The notes beneath the pieces were generated by a model that was not told where the DNA came from, searched no databases, and saw only the letters and a list, made by a program, of their open reading frames with translations. Position numbers and translations under genes: made by a program. From Alisma plantago-aquatica (taxonomy: Eukaryota; Streptophyta; Magnoliopsida; Alismatales; Alismataceae): 64,000 nucleotides of DNA. This document shows, in pieces, positions 37,773-49,363 of this stretch. The number at the start of each line of letters is the position of its first letter. The first letter of the stretch is position 1. The DNA is taken from assembly GCA_963693085.1 (NCBI GenBank), contig OY856412.1, positions 1,058,674,244 to 1,058,738,243 of the forward strand, read 5' to 3'.

Positions 37773-38318
37773 AGGGTTCAGTAATATATGTGTGTACCAC
37801 CTACCCAATTATTGAACACCTAATCTCACTAGTAAGTGTATAATGTGTATTCAGTTTTCAAGAAACTTTCTGCAGTATTTCCCCACAGTTCTCCAAGTAC
37901 ACTGATGTAGATGGGTAAATATCCACCTACATATGTACTTAGAGAATAAATGGAGAAGTGCTAACAAAACATCTCAAATACCTTTTACAATTTATACACT
38001 TACATCCTAAGTGAGATCAAATGTTAAAGAATAGTCCCAAATCGGGGACTATCCAAGATTTACTCCTAATGAGTAAATCTCAGATGGGTTTCTTGGCTAA
38101 CAAAATACATGTGTGTTGTCATTCCTATACCTATGATCCTAGTTTCATCATTCATATCCTAGGTTTTATGTAAATAGATAGGTAATATGCAACATTTATA
38201 TGCAAATTTCTAAACAACTAAAAAAGCAACTATTCATGCATTTACCAAAGGAAGACATTAGGGAAGCAGTGGTAGGGATGCAGACCAACAAGAAGACATT
38301 AGAACTATTCATGGTATA

Positions 38319-40651
38319 TGTCGCACCCCAAATCTCACACTAACCACAACCCACGAGATTAGGGCACGACGGAGGGGTTAACACACAAGCCAAACCACTC
38401 ATAAATTTTTAAAATATTTTAAAGACATTGAAATGATAACCGGATTTATGCTGTAAACTAAAGCTAAACAAACTGCAGGAGCATTTCTATTAAACTGACT
38501 AGAAATATAAACAAGGCCTACAACATATTACATTATTTGACATAAAATAAAGCATAACAGGTAATTTACATCTTTATAAACATATCACATACACATTCTC
38601 TCTCACCCACACCATGTTCCAAGGATCGAGGGGAAAGGACTAAGAGACCTCTAACTAGACTAACTACATATACCTTCTATAGACTAAGTGTTAGGATGGA
38701 AAGATCCTTCCGATTCCTGTTGCTGATGCTGACCTAAAAATGTTTGAGTAGAGGTATGAGCCTACTCGCTCAGTGAATAGCATTTCATTTAGCTATCACT
38801 AAACAACTCATCAGATAGATAAAATTTAAGTAAAAGATAAGTGCAGTACTAAGCAGGACAGTTCTATTGACATAGCAGATTTACAGATAACAATCTCATT
38901 TCTAAGCAACATCAGATATTTTAAACAAATAAACAGTTATAGAGAATTTGGCATAGAAGTTCAAATATCTTAACATAATAAATTTACTGTGATCCTATAT
39001 GATTACATATTTATATTATTATTATGCCCTAATTATATGCAGTGTACTCTGCATATAAAGATCCGTAGCGAACTACGATCCCACCGTACAAGACTTAGCG
39101 ACACACCCGGGAAATGCTAAGTCTGACTGCCAGCCCTGTTCTGCTACAGGACCACAGGCTCTCCGGCCTACAGGCTCTCCGGCCTCATTGCACTAACTCC
39201 GAGTGCTCTAGACTCCTCCTCTAACCTGAGTACACAGGAGGAGAGTCTCACTGGGTTACCACCGTGACTCCGCACAGATTATTGTTGAATAACCCCTATT
39301 TACTCAAGTGCCACCGTGACTCCGCACGGATTATTGTTGAACACTGCCTCTCTGTCCTCGTGCCACCGTGACTCCGCATAGTTATTGTTGCAACATGAGT
39401 TTCACCCCTAAGAAGCAGACCTCTCAAAGGGGTTCTACGGTGTTAGGGCACCTAAGTCTATTAACTGATTAACATATAAACATTTAAACATGAATATCAC
39501 ATTTCATACTCATTCCACATTCTGAATATCACTTAAAAACACATATATATCATTTGTCATCTTTAAACATGACTCAATATCACTTATCCAGATTCAATGC
39601 TAAACAACCGTCTTTAATCAGCATATACATTGCAACTGTAATACAGAAAATTCCATCATTTTCATCAATCATATTACGTATTTCAAGTTCCAATGAATCT
39701 ATCATACTCTATTGTATGTGCTACACTGTTTAGGAGTTATACTAACTGATACTGAAGCAATTAAGCACTTAAATTGAGTTAAATAATGATTTCTGAATGA
39801 ACTGCCACTCACTGCTCAGAAACTCGACCGATCACTGCACAACTCGACCGATCAGCTTACAAACTCGACCAATCAACCTGCTGTTCGATTCCTGCTAAGA
39901 AAACTCGACCGAATCACATATAACTCGACCAATCGGCGCACAGATTGAAAACCTAAACAGACCTGCTGATGTCGATTTCACTCGAATCAGCGGATAAAAC
40001 TATAGATTTGCGCAACAAATCACCTGCAACTGATGCACACGACCACGAACTAACTGTAGGAAAGGAGGAGGACGAACTAGGGCTGCTCCTCGCGCCCTTT
40101 CTTTCTCCTGGCCGCCGCTGCTGCTAGCGCAGCACTTGCTGCTAGCGTAGCTCTGGCTACTGCTGGTTCAGCTGGCAAAGAAGAACAGTGAGGCAAAGAT
40201 GGAGGCCTGCAGCTGCTGGCCAGAACCAAGCTAGGGCTCCAAATCGTCTTCTCTCCCTGGTCTTTCTCTCTTTCCCTCTCACGCGAAGAAGAGAAGAAAC
40301 GCTCTGCATTTCTCTCATTTTTGATAAATGAAACGAGTAAAGGGGAAAGAAAGGATAAGAAGGAAAAACCTAGGGACCAAAACGTAAAGTCCGAGAACTT
40401 TCAAAAACTACAAACAGGTCCCTGCAAGCCCAAAAACATACAACTTTTGACTCGAGAGTCAGTTTCAGACGATTTCTCTGGCAACGCCTCAAGCGCAAGA
40501 TCTTACACATTTTAAGGGCTAGGATTCACACTACGCACATATCATATCTATTTTAAACGTTATTAACAAAAGCAAGCTTATAACTTAGCAAAGCAACTAA
40601 ACACATGCTTAGTAGCATACATACAGGGTAAGCTCAACACATGTCGTAACA
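38319..40651 (-). repeat. 3' LTR of the Tekay-like element
   Basis: 2333 bp, beginning TGTTACGAC on the minus strand at 40651 and ending GGTGCGACA at 38319. It contains a GC-rich segment (40060-40300), a cluster of CTCGACCGATC-type motifs (39823-39935) and a 52 bp tandem repeat (39245-39395). Relative to the 5' LTR it lacks a ~20 bp motif copy near 39835 and carries a short extra segment near 40126-40150. Confidence 0.95.
39245..39395. repeat. 52 bp tandem repeat within the LTR
   Basis: The motif ACCGTGACTCCGCA with following ATTATTGTTGAA recurs at 39261, 39313 and 39365, a period of 52 bp. The other LTR has the same array at about 46431-46565 with a few substitutions. Confidence 0.85.
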
Positions 40652-40664
40652 ATCTCCCTCCCTT
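40652..40664 (-). other. Polypurine tract of the Tekay-like element
   Basis: On the minus strand AAGGGAGGGAGAT lies directly before the 3' LTR start TGTTACGAC. This is where plus-strand DNA synthesis would start. Confidence 0.85.
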
Positions 40665-40687
40665 ATAAGAATTTTGTCCCAAAATTC

Positions 40688-41185
40688 CTAAAAGAGAAAA
40701 GGAAACTTGCTACGCATCTCAGACTCAAGATCCCACGTAGCTTCTTCAAGGTTATGATTCCTCCACAGAATCTTCACTAAAGGTATTTCACGATTCTTAA
40801 GCTTCTTGATTCGGTGATCAACTATCTGCACTGGTCCTTCCACATAGGACACATCTGTTTTAAGCTGCGCCAACACTGGATCTAAAATCTTTTCTGTACC
40901 GAGATGACACTTCTTCAGCATAGACACATGAAACACATCATGAAGATTTCCCAACTCAGACGGAAAATCCAACCTGTAGGCTACAGGTCCAATCCTCTCA
41001 ACAATAGGATATGGGCCAATATACCTAGGGGTCAACTTGCCTCTCTTGCCAAACCTTAGCACTCCCTTCCACGGTGAAACTTTTAGATAAACCTCGTCAC
41101 CAACCTCAAACTCAAGAGGTCGACGTCGTCTCTCTGCATAACTTTTCTGTCTGTCTTGAGCAGCTTTCAACTGCTCCCTGATCAC
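40688..41185 (-). pseudogene. gag-pol C-terminal part: integrase tail and chromodomain-like region
   Basis: 165 codons open on the minus strand, in a different frame from the integrase core upstream because of a frameshift near 41300. It contains the GPF/Y-type region (PRYIGPYPIVERIGPVAYRL, 41031-40972), then NLHDVFHVSMLKK, then VQIVDHRIKKLKNREIPLVK and ILWRNH...EATWDLESEM. That last part is the chromodomain-like tail of Tekay-type chromoviruses, which lacks the full aromatic cage of a classical chromodomain. It normally helps direct integration to heterochromatin. The stop follows SKFPFLF at 40688. Confidence 0.88.
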
Positions 41186-41211
41186 AGATATCTTCTCTGT
41201 AGTTATATCGA

Positions 41212-42402
41212 CTATCTCAGGTCCAAGAATTTCTTTCTCGCCAACCTCGTACCAACAAACTGGTGATCTACACTTCCTGCCATATAGAGCTCCATATGGG
41301 CCATTCCAAGACTAGAATGGTAGCTGTTGTTATATGCAAACTCCATCATGCTTAAGTGTTCTTCCCAGTTACCTCTGAACTGTAGAACGCATGCTCTCAG
41401 CATGTCTTCAAGAGTCTGAATGGTCCTCTCAGATTGACCATCTGTCTGCGGGTGAAACACTGTACTGAACCTCAGCTTTGTGCCCAACGCACGATGTAAC
41501 TGATTCCAGAACCTAGATGTAAATTTAGGGTCTCTGTCAGAAATAATGGAAACTGGAATCCCATGTAATCTGATTACCTCGTCCACATAAGTCTTGGCCA
41601 GCTTTGGAACATCAAAGGTTGACTTGACAGGAAGAAAGTGAGTAGACTTAGTTAGTCTATCCACAATCACCCATATCGAGTCCGAACCTCTAGGCGTTCT
41701 GGGTAACCCTACCACAAAATCCATTGTGATGTGTTCCCATTTCCATTCAGGTATAGGAAGCGACTGCAAGGTACCGGCAGGTTTCTGATGCTCAGCTTTA
41801 ACCTGCTGACACACTCCACATCTAACCAAGTACTCAGCTACATCTCTCTTCATACTAGACCACCTATACAGTTCTTTGAGGTTCCTATACATTTTTGTGT
41901 TACCTGGATGCATAGCATACATAGAAGCATGCACTTCTTCAAGAATTTGCTCTTTCAGCTCACTGTTCCCAAGTACATACAACCTGTCATGAAGATACAA
42001 CACACCATCATCAGAAAACCTGAATTCTGACCTTTTACCTTCCGACATATCCTGCATAACCTGCCGCAACTCATCATCATTCTGCTGCAACTCCTTAATC
42101 TGATGATAGAAAGTAGGTTTGACCTGCATCTGAGCAATCAACCCACTTTGTCCAGTCACATCCAAGTCTAAGTTCAACCTTCGCATATCTACAAGCAAGT
42201 CTCTCTTGAAACATGCCATAGAAAATGCATCTGCTGTTGAACTCGACTTTCTACTCAAGGCATCTGCCACAAAATTCGCTTTACCAAGATGGTAATCGAT
42301 TGTCACCTCATAATCCTTGCTCATCTCAAGCCATCTGCGCTGTCTCAGATTTAAATCCTTCTGAGTGAAGATATATTTCAGGCTCTTATGGTCCGTAAAC
42401 AC
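41212..42402 (-). pseudogene. gag-pol part: RNase H end and integrase
   Basis: Opens just after an amber codon (42403-42405), so it is not a separate gene. It begins with the RNase H block FTDHKSL, then VADALSRK (about 42255). The integrase zinc finger follows: [18 protein letters not shown] (41930-41880) and CGVCQQVK (41820-41795). The catalytic core has DFVVGLP (Asp, about 41718), ISDRDPKF (Asp, about 41540) and the Glu in TIQTLEDM (about 41410). All three acidic residues are present. A one-base shift near 41300 takes the frame out of register, and it ends at 41212 in a meaningless tail. The correct frame continues in 41185-40688. Confidence 0.92.
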
Positions 42403-43647
42403 CTAACAAGTCTCACCATACAGGTAGTGACGCCATGTCTTAAGAGCATGAACTATAGCAGCTAACTCCAGATCATGAGTAGGATAGTTCTCTTCGTTCT
42501 TCTTAAGCTGTCTAGATGCATAAGCCACAACTTTGCCTTCCTGCATCAGCACACAGCCCAAACCTCTCCTGGAGGTGTCGCAGAACACTGTATAACCTTT
42601 ATCTGCCTCTGGCAAAACCAACACTGGTGCTGAAGTCAATTTCCTTTTCAAGATCTGAAAACTTTTCTCACAGTTATCAGACCAAACAAACGGTGCATCC
42701 TTCCTCGTCAAGCGTGTCAAGGGTGATGCTAGCACACTGAAGTTCTGTATAAACCTTCTGTAATAACCTGCTAATCCCAAGAAACTTCTAATCTCAGTAG
42801 GAGTCTTAGGCCGTTCCCACTGAAGCACAGAATCAACTTTCTTAGGATCAACACTAACTCCATCTCTCGAGATAACATGTCCAAGAAATGCTACCTCAGC
42901 CAACCAGAACTCGCACTTGCTAAACTTAGCATACAGCTGATGTTGCCTCAACAACTGCAACACTACTCTCAGGTGTTGCTCATGCTGTACATCATCTCTG
43001 GAATAGATCAGGATATCATCTATAAAGACTACAATAAACTGATCTAGGAACAGTTTGAAAATCCGATTCATCATATCCATAAAGGCTGCTGGGGCATTGG
43101 TCAGCCCAAACGACATGACCAGAAACTCATAATGCCCATACCTGGTTCTGAAAGCTATTTTGGGAATATCAGAAGCCTTTATTCTGAGCTGATGATATCC
43201 AGATCTTAAATCTATTTTAGAGAAGATCGTCGCTCCACGCAACTGATCAAACAGATCATCTATTCTCGACAAAGGATACTTGTTCTTAATAGTGATCTTG
43301 TTCAATTGTCTGTAATCTATACAGAGACGCATGGTACCATCCTTTTTCTTAACAAACAGGACTGGAGCACCCCACGGTGAAGAACTGGGTCTGATGAAAC
43401 CCTTATCCAACAACTCCTGCAGCTGCACCTTGAGTTCCTTCAATTCTGCAGGTGCCATTCTATAAGCTGGCAGTGCTACTAGATGACTACCTGGATATAC
43501 CTGAATCTCAAAATCAATGTCTCTGACAGGAGGTAAGCCTGGAAACTCTTCTGGAAAAACATAAGAAAACTCACTAACTACCGGCACATCATAAACACTG
43601 GTGGTGCTCTTCTCTGCTCTAGTGTCAACCACATGAGCAAGGAACAC
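42403..43647 (-). pseudogene. gag-pol part: reverse transcriptase and RNase H
   Basis: Open between ambers at 43660-43662 and 42403-42405, in one frame with gag. RT marks on the minus strand are [15 protein letters not shown] (about 43475-43430), [14 protein letters not shown] (43335-43295), DLRSGYHQL (about 43205-43180), [11 protein letters not shown] (about 43120-43090) and the catalytic FIDDILIYS (43035-43005). RNase H begins with [16 protein letters not shown] (42590-42545) and continues through the [16 protein letters not shown] block at 42470-42425. RT catalytic residues look intact. There is no ATG at 43647: the codon is GTG in a continuing polyprotein. Confidence 0.93.
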
Positions 43648-43659
43648 TTCACATCCTTT

Positions 43660-44130
43660 CTATAGCATCTTATCAGCTACAACAGCTGATATTATGCATG
43701 TAGGCAGAACTTTCCTGTCTCCAGTAAAGACACAAGAAAATTCACCTTGTTGAAAGGTAGCTTCCTTCTTCCAAAAATCGAGTTGCACTCGATATGTCTC
43801 AAGACAATCCATACCCAGGATGACTTGAAAAGTATTTACATCCAGGGGTATGAGATTAGCAGCAAAGGTGTAACCTCCAAAAGATAACAAGCATCCAGGA
43901 CAGAACTCAGATAAAATTGTTGGTCCACCTAGTGAAACCCTCAGCACTAACTCATCTACCAACTTTTGAGTTAACAGATTAAGTTCACCAACTAAAGAAC
44001 GTTGTATGAAAGAGTGAGTAGCACCCAGATCTATCAAAACTGAAACTGGTATACTATTAAACAAAAGCATCTCTCCTGTAATGACTTGTGAAGAGATTAT
44101 ACCTTCCTGAGGTGTCAAAGAGAAGAAGCG
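43660..44130 (-). pseudogene. gag-pol part: aspartic protease
   Basis: Retropepsin-like domain following gag in the same frame. The active-site motif is SVLIDLGATHSFI at about 44045-44010, so the catalytic Asp is present but the usual Ser/Thr after it is Leu. A second typical block, VILGMDCLETYRVQLDFW, is at about 43832-43780. The frame ends at an amber (43660-43662) just before RT. Confidence 0.88.
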
Positions 44131-45354
44131 TGCTGAAGCTCTCCCTCTGCCACGCTGTCCTCTCTGACCACTTCTGCCACTGGGCACTCCACCACCTCTG
44201 GAACCAGAAGCCACAGAAGAACTCGGAACATCATGGTACTGAGGCTGGAAAGCTTGTGATGCTGCTTGCTGAAGCTGAGGACATTCCCTTTTGAGGTGTC
44301 CTACTTGTCCGCAGACAAAACAACTTGGACCCCAACACTGACCAGTATGTGGTCTTCCACATTTGTCACATGGCGGTATCTCTTGTATCTGGGGACCTAT
44401 CACTGACATTGACGATCCAGAAGACTGTCCACTAGCAGCACTGCCCCATCTCCCTGGGTTGTATCTCCCTCTGCCTCTAGAAGAAGTAACATCCTCAGAT
44501 CTCTGTCTACTGAAACAGCTAAAGCCACGCCCGAGTTTAGAAAAGAAACCTCTACCTCCACCTCTATATCCACTACTGGATTGTCCTCTACTGAAATCTG
44601 CAGATCTCTTCTTAGACTCAAGCACCTTGTCAGCATTCACAGATTCCTCAACCTGTCTAGCAGCCTCAACAAACTCACCAAAGTTCTCTCTGTTCCTCCT
44701 ACTAGTGGCAGAAACTATATGCCGAATTTCTGGCCTCAGTCCTTCTTGAAACCTTCTGCATCTTTCTATGTTGTCGGGAACAAGCTGCAGACAGAAGTTT
44801 GCTAACCGGGTGAAAAGCGCTTCATACTCAGTAACTGACATGTTCCCCTACTTAATGTTCTGTAACTGCCTAGTTTTCTCATTAATGAAAGTGGGTGGAT
44901 AAAATTTAAGATGGAACTCCTCAGAGAAATCCTGCTAAGAAAGCTCTGTACCTCTCCTCTTATCCTCCACACCGCGCCACCACAACTCTGCATCGCCTGT
45001 CAAAAGATAGACTGCATGATTAATCTTTTTCTCTTCTGAAAGTTCCATCAGGCGGAAGACCTTCTCTATCCGTCTCAACCACTCATCAGCCTCTGCTGGA
45101 TCTGTAGTACCACTGAATTCTGTACCACCAAGCTTCTTCACAAGCTCATAAGATCGCATCAAATCCTTACTGCTGGTAGAAGTAGAAGCTCGCCTATCAG
45201 CCTTATACCTCTCTCTGGTCTCCAGAAACATCCTGTACATACGAGATGCTTCATCCACATGGTCACCACCACCTGGACCCAAGTACAGTGGATCAGGACC
45301 AACATGGCTCTCGGCCTGATCATCACGATCAAAGCCTCTTTCTGCCATCTGCAA
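44131..45354 (-). pseudogene. gag-pol part: gag with CCHC zinc knuckles
   Basis: Start ATG 45354, or the ATG two codons later (MAERGFD). The capsid-like region has FSGTTDPAEADEWLRRIEKV and LLTGDAELWWRG (45120-44965), then MSVTEYEALFTRLANF (44841 onward). After a Gly/Arg/Ser-rich linker, two zinc knuckles bind RNA: CDKCGRPHTGQC (about 44372-44337) and CFVCGQVGHLKREC (about 44325-44284). In-frame ambers at 44935-44937 and 44848-44850 split the frame. Both lie within one otherwise continuous gag reading frame. The short frame at 44802-44993 is out of register. Confidence 0.9.
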
Positions 45355-45476
45355 TGATATAACAGAATATTTTCTGTTAGAAAACTACAGATAGAAGAAA
45401 GACACCTAAACCTTAATCCTATTGGTCTCTTATCGTCCCCTTACTTGGACTCTGAGTAACTTTGTACTCAACCTAA

Positions 45477-45488
45477 GCTCTGATACCA
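45477..45488 (-). other. Primer binding site, initiator Met-tRNA type
   Basis: On the minus strand TGGTATCAGAGC lies four bases after the 5' LTR end. It matches the 3' end of plant initiator methionine tRNA, the usual minus-strand primer for chromoviruses. Confidence 0.93.
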
Positions 45489-45492
45489 AAGT

Positions 45493-47824
45493 TGTCGCAC
45501 CCCAAATCTCACACTAACCACAACCCACGAGATTAGGGCACGACGGAGGGGTTAACACACAAGCCAAACCACTCATAACTTTTTAAAATATTTTAAAGAC
45601 ATTGAAATGATAACCAGATTTATGCTGTAAACTAAAGCTAAACAAACTGCATGAGCATTTCTATTAAACTGACTAGAAATATAAACAAGGTCTATAGCAT
45701 ATTACATTGTTTGACATAAAATAAAGCATAACATGTAATTTACATCTTTATACACATCTCACATACACATTCTCTCTCACCCACACCATGTTCCAAGGAT
45801 CGAGGGGAAAGGACTAAGAGACCTTTAACTAGACTAACTACATATACCTTCTATAGACTAAGCGTTAGGATGGAAAGATCCTTCCGATTCCTATTGCTGA
45901 TGCTGACCTGAAAATGTTTGAGTAGAGGTATGAGCCTACTCGCTCAGTGAATAGCATTTCATTTAGCTATCACTAAACAACTCATCAGATAGATAAAATT
46001 TAAGTAAAAGATAAGTGCAGTACTAAGCATGACAGTTCTATTGACATAGCATATTTACAGATAACAATCTCATTTCTAAGACACATCAGATATTTTAAAC
46101 AAATAAACAGTTATAGAGAATTTGGCACAGAAGTTCAAATCTCTTAACATAATAAATTTACTGTGATCATATATGATTACATATTTATATTATTATTATG
46201 CCCTAATTATATGCAGTGCACTCTGCATATAAAGATCCGTAGCGAACTACGATCCCACCGTACAAGACTTAGCGACACACCCGGGAAATGCTAAGTCTGA
46301 CTGGCAGCCCTGTTCTGCTACAGGACCACAGGCTCTCCGGCCTACAGGCTCTCCAGCCTCATTGCACTAACTCCGAGTGCTCTAGACTCCTCTAACCTGA
46401 GTACACAGGAGGAGAGTCTCACTGGGTTACCACCGTGACTCCGCACGGATTATTGTTGAATAACCCCTATTTACTCCAGTGCAACCGTGACTCCGCACGA
46501 ATTATTGTTGAACACTGCCTCTCTGTCCTCGTGCCACTGTGACTCCGCACAGTTATTGTTGCAACATGAGTTTCACCCCTAAGAAGTAGACCTCTCAAAG
46601 GGGTTCTATGGTGTTAGGGCACCTAAGTCTATTAACTGATTAACATATAAACATTTAAACATGAATATCACATTTCATACTCATTCCACATTCTGAATAT
46701 CACTTAAAAACACATATATATCATTTGTCATCTTTAAACATGACTCAATATCACTTATCCAGATTCAATGCTAAACAACCGTCTTTAATCAACATATACA
46801 TTGCAACTGTAATACAGAAAATTCCATCATTTTCATCAATCATATTACGTATTTCAAGTTCCAATGAATCTATCATACTCTATTGTATGTGCTATACTAT
46901 TTAGGAGTTATACTAACTGATACTGAAGCAATTAAGCACTTAAATTGAGTTAAATAATGATTTCTGAATGAACTGCCACTCACTGCTCAGAAACTCGACC
47001 GATTGGTCGGAAACTCAACCGATCACTGCACAACTCGACCGATCAGCTTACAAACTCGACCGATCAACCTGCTGTTCGATTCCTGCTAAGAAAACTCGAC
47101 CGAATCACATATAACTCGACCGATCGGCGCACAGACTGAAAACCTAAACATACCTGCTGATGTCGATTTCACTCGAATCAGTGGATAAAACTATAGATTT
47201 GCGCAACAAATCACCTGCAACTGATGCACACGACCACGAACTAACTGTAGGAAAGGAGTAGGACGAACTAGGGCTGCTCCTCGCGCCCTTTCTTTCTCCT
47301 GGCCGCCACTGCTGCTAGCGTAGCTCCGACTACTGCTGGTTCAGCTGGTGAAGAAGAATAGTGAGGCGAAGATGGAGGGCCGCAGCTGCTGGCCGGAACC
47401 AAGCTAGGGCTCCAAATCGTCTTCTCTCCCTGGTCTCTCTCTCTTTCCCTCTCACGCGAAGAAGAGAAGAAACGCTCTGCATTTCTCTCGTTTCTGATAA
47501 ATGAAACGAGTAAAGGGGAAAGAAAGGATAAGAAGGAAAAACCTAGGGACCAAAATGTAAAGTTCGAGAACTTTCAAAAACTACAAACATGTCCCTGCAA
47601 GCCCAAAAACATACAACTTTTGACTCGAGAGTCGGTTTCAGACGATTTCTCTGGCAACGCCTCAAGCGCAAGATCTTACACGTTTTAAGGGCTAGGATTC
47701 ACACTACACACATATCATATCTGTTTTAAACGTTATTAACAAAAGCAATCTTATAACTTAGCAAAGCAGCTAAACACATGCTTAGCAGCATACTTACAGG
47801 GTAAGCTCAACACGGGTCGTAACA
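45493..47824 (-). repeat. 5' LTR of the Tekay-like element
   Basis: 2332 bp, TGTTACGAC... at 47824 on the minus strand, ending ...GTGCGACA at 45493. It would hold the element promoter and polyadenylation signals. It carries the 52 bp tandem array (about 46431-46565), and a CTCGACCGATC cluster (46988-47125) with one more motif copy than the other LTR. Confidence 0.95.
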
Positions 47825-48139
47825 GTATATATATTTTATGTCAAATACCTATGATTTCAATCTAATTGCAGTTAATTTGGGAAAATTCGTTTATCCATAA
47901 ACATGCATGTACTTAAAAACCAAACAAGCATGTAATGTCACTTAATTTAATTTATTCTTCCAGTAGGGTTAGTTCATTCATGCATATATATAACATAACA
48001 AGGCATGCAATACTAGCTAAGATTAAGAAAGTAAAGCATATGAAGTATTAGAAATCAGGTTATCATCATTCATTAAAGAACGAAGCACCAATTCAATAGA
48101 CATATAATAAAAAAAACCAAATAGAGAACAAAAATGTAC

Positions 48140-48510
48140 CTAAACAGAGTAGGTCAGGGAACAATAGAAGGGAGGATGGAGCTGATAGATCTGGCAACAT
48201 CCAATCTCTAAGATCCAAGCTTTGGTGGTGTCCAAGTTGCAAGCTCCAATGGAGAAGCGATAACACATCAACAGATAGCTTTGATTAAGCATTGGAGAGT
48301 AGGCAATGGTGGAGCAACAGACAATGGTGGATGTAGAGAGTGGCAACAACAACGACTACGATAGTGATGGGAGCTCGAGTAGAAAAAATGGCGACGTCAA
48401 CATGAGGACGACCAGTAGAGTGGAGATGGCGATGGAATCACCAGGGCTAGGTCTCGTGGGAGTAATGAAAGAGAGAATGGGGAGGGGATTTCATGGGTGC
48501 TATTAAGTGG
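48140..48510 (-). other. GC-rich leader of CACTA copy 2 (putative)
   Basis: Counterpart of 3300-3716 in copy 1. On the minus strand it ends in CTGTTTAG/GTACAT near 48135-48145, a possible splice donor. The intron would run to the CATAG acceptor at 37598, so the Tekay-like element lies inside it. Short open frames on both strands are unlikely to be genes. Confidence 0.4.
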
Positions 48511-48519
48511 GACATATTC

Positions 48520-49363
48520 TTCATTTGTCACACAAAAATGGAAACTAAGAACTTTAGTCATGTGTTTTCCTTAGTAAACTGATGAAATAGCTATCACTAT
48601 GTCTAGGCTAGCTGAGATAAACTAGAGACAGAGTCCCTTATCCAAGTTAATAGTATCATCCTCATGAAGACCTTAGACATCAGTTGCTTTAGGAAAACTG
48701 ATGATATAGATAGCACTATGTCATTGGTTGGCAGTCAAAAACTAACGACATAGTCTCTTATCTAAGTACATTGATGTCAACCTCAATAAAACCTTAGACG
48801 TTGGTTGTATTAGGAAAACTGATGACACAGTTAGCACTATGTCATCAATTGATAAAGAGAGATACAATCCCTTAAAAATGTCAGCCTAAGTAAGAACATA
48901 GACATCGGTTTTGGTGAATGAACCAATGATATAGAATAGTTTGGGGGAAGTATATTTTTAAGGGAATGTGGCACAAATATCTATGTCTTTGATTTCTTAC
49001 CAACTAATCGACACCACAATCATAACTTTTTTATGGTGGAAAGGATGTACAGTGTCAATTTCACTCTAGCTAAACTTACTACACATGTATTTTGGAGGTA
49101 AAATTTGTTTCGTAGGAAGAGTTATATCGTCAGTTTTACAAAACCAACGCTAACCTGAAATTTTTTTCCTTGAAAAATTGAAGTTCACGGGTAACTAGGA
49201 CATCGATTTCTTACAGTGGTACTCACATTTTTTCTTAATCAATAGGACTTGACCACTAGTGATGTTTGTGCTCTACAACTGACATTGTAGGACTTAGGGT
49301 GTCAATTTTCCTTTGAAATTGATGTTAAGAAAAGTGACACTAGAGGTCAGAAATGTACTAGTG
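48520..49363 (-). repeat. 5' subterminal repeats and TIR of CACTA copy 2
   Basis: Repeated GTCAGTTTTC, CATCAGTT, ACATAGTG and TGACACTA motifs lead to GTACTAGTG at 49355-49363. The terminal 40 bp match copy 1 closely. The 8 bp TACTAGTG is repeated once more at 49364-49371. Confidence 0.75.

Larger units (their letters stand above)
38319..47824 (-). mobile_element. Ty3/gypsy chromovirus, Tekay-like, complete but mutated
   Basis: A 9506 bp LTR retrotransposon on the minus strand. Two direct LTRs (38319-40651 and 45493-47824) each run TG...CA and are flanked by an exact 5 bp duplication GTATA (38314-38318 and 47825-47829). A PBS matching initiator Met-tRNA and a polypurine tract are present, and gag-pol lies between them in the order gag, PR, RT, RNase H, INT, chromodomain-like tail. 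The domain order and the LVKILWRNH tail point to the Tekay/Del lineage. It sits in the leader intron of CACTA copy 2. By eye the LTRs differ by roughly 2-4 percent plus a few small indels. Coding is broken by four amber codons and a frameshift. Confidence 0.96.
28648..49363 (-). mobile_element. CACTA DNA transposon, copy 2, interrupted by two retrotransposon insertions
   Basis: Minus-strand relative of the element at 2416-12357. Its 5' end is at 49363 (minus strand CACTAGTACATTTCTGACCTC) and its 3' end at 28648 (CACTACAG). Without the inserts at 32583-34371 and 38319-47824 it is about 9.4 kb, close to copy 1. The order on the minus strand is subterminal repeats, GC-rich leader, intron with the telomere-like tract, TNP2, the Ulp1-domain gene, and 3' subterminal repeats. 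The target duplication is unclear (ATA on the left; TAC, or ATG if the end is at 49371). Both genes are broken. Confidence 0.85.

Noticed and set aside
39245..39395. CRISPR-like array
   Set aside because: Three 52 bp units without distinct spacers, inside a plant LTR and duplicated in the partner LTR. It is an ordinary tandem repeat.
41731..42030. 99-codon plus-strand frame, and similar plus-strand frames at 44363-44749 and 42516-42740
   Set aside because: They are antisense shadows of the gag-pol reading frame of the Tekay-like element.
42403..45354. Alternative genetic code or programmed amber recoding in gag-pol
   Set aside because: A frameshift near 41300 and a changed protease active site in the same copy favour simple decay. 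Kept only as a testable minor hypothesis.
45477..45488. A tRNA gene fragment
   Set aside because: The tRNA-Met match is only 12 bases and sits four bases from an LTR end. It is a primer binding site.
48306..48506. Plus-strand 66-codon frame with acidic/Ser composition
   Set aside because: Antisense to the putative leader of CACTA copy 2; no homologous frame is conserved in copy 1.
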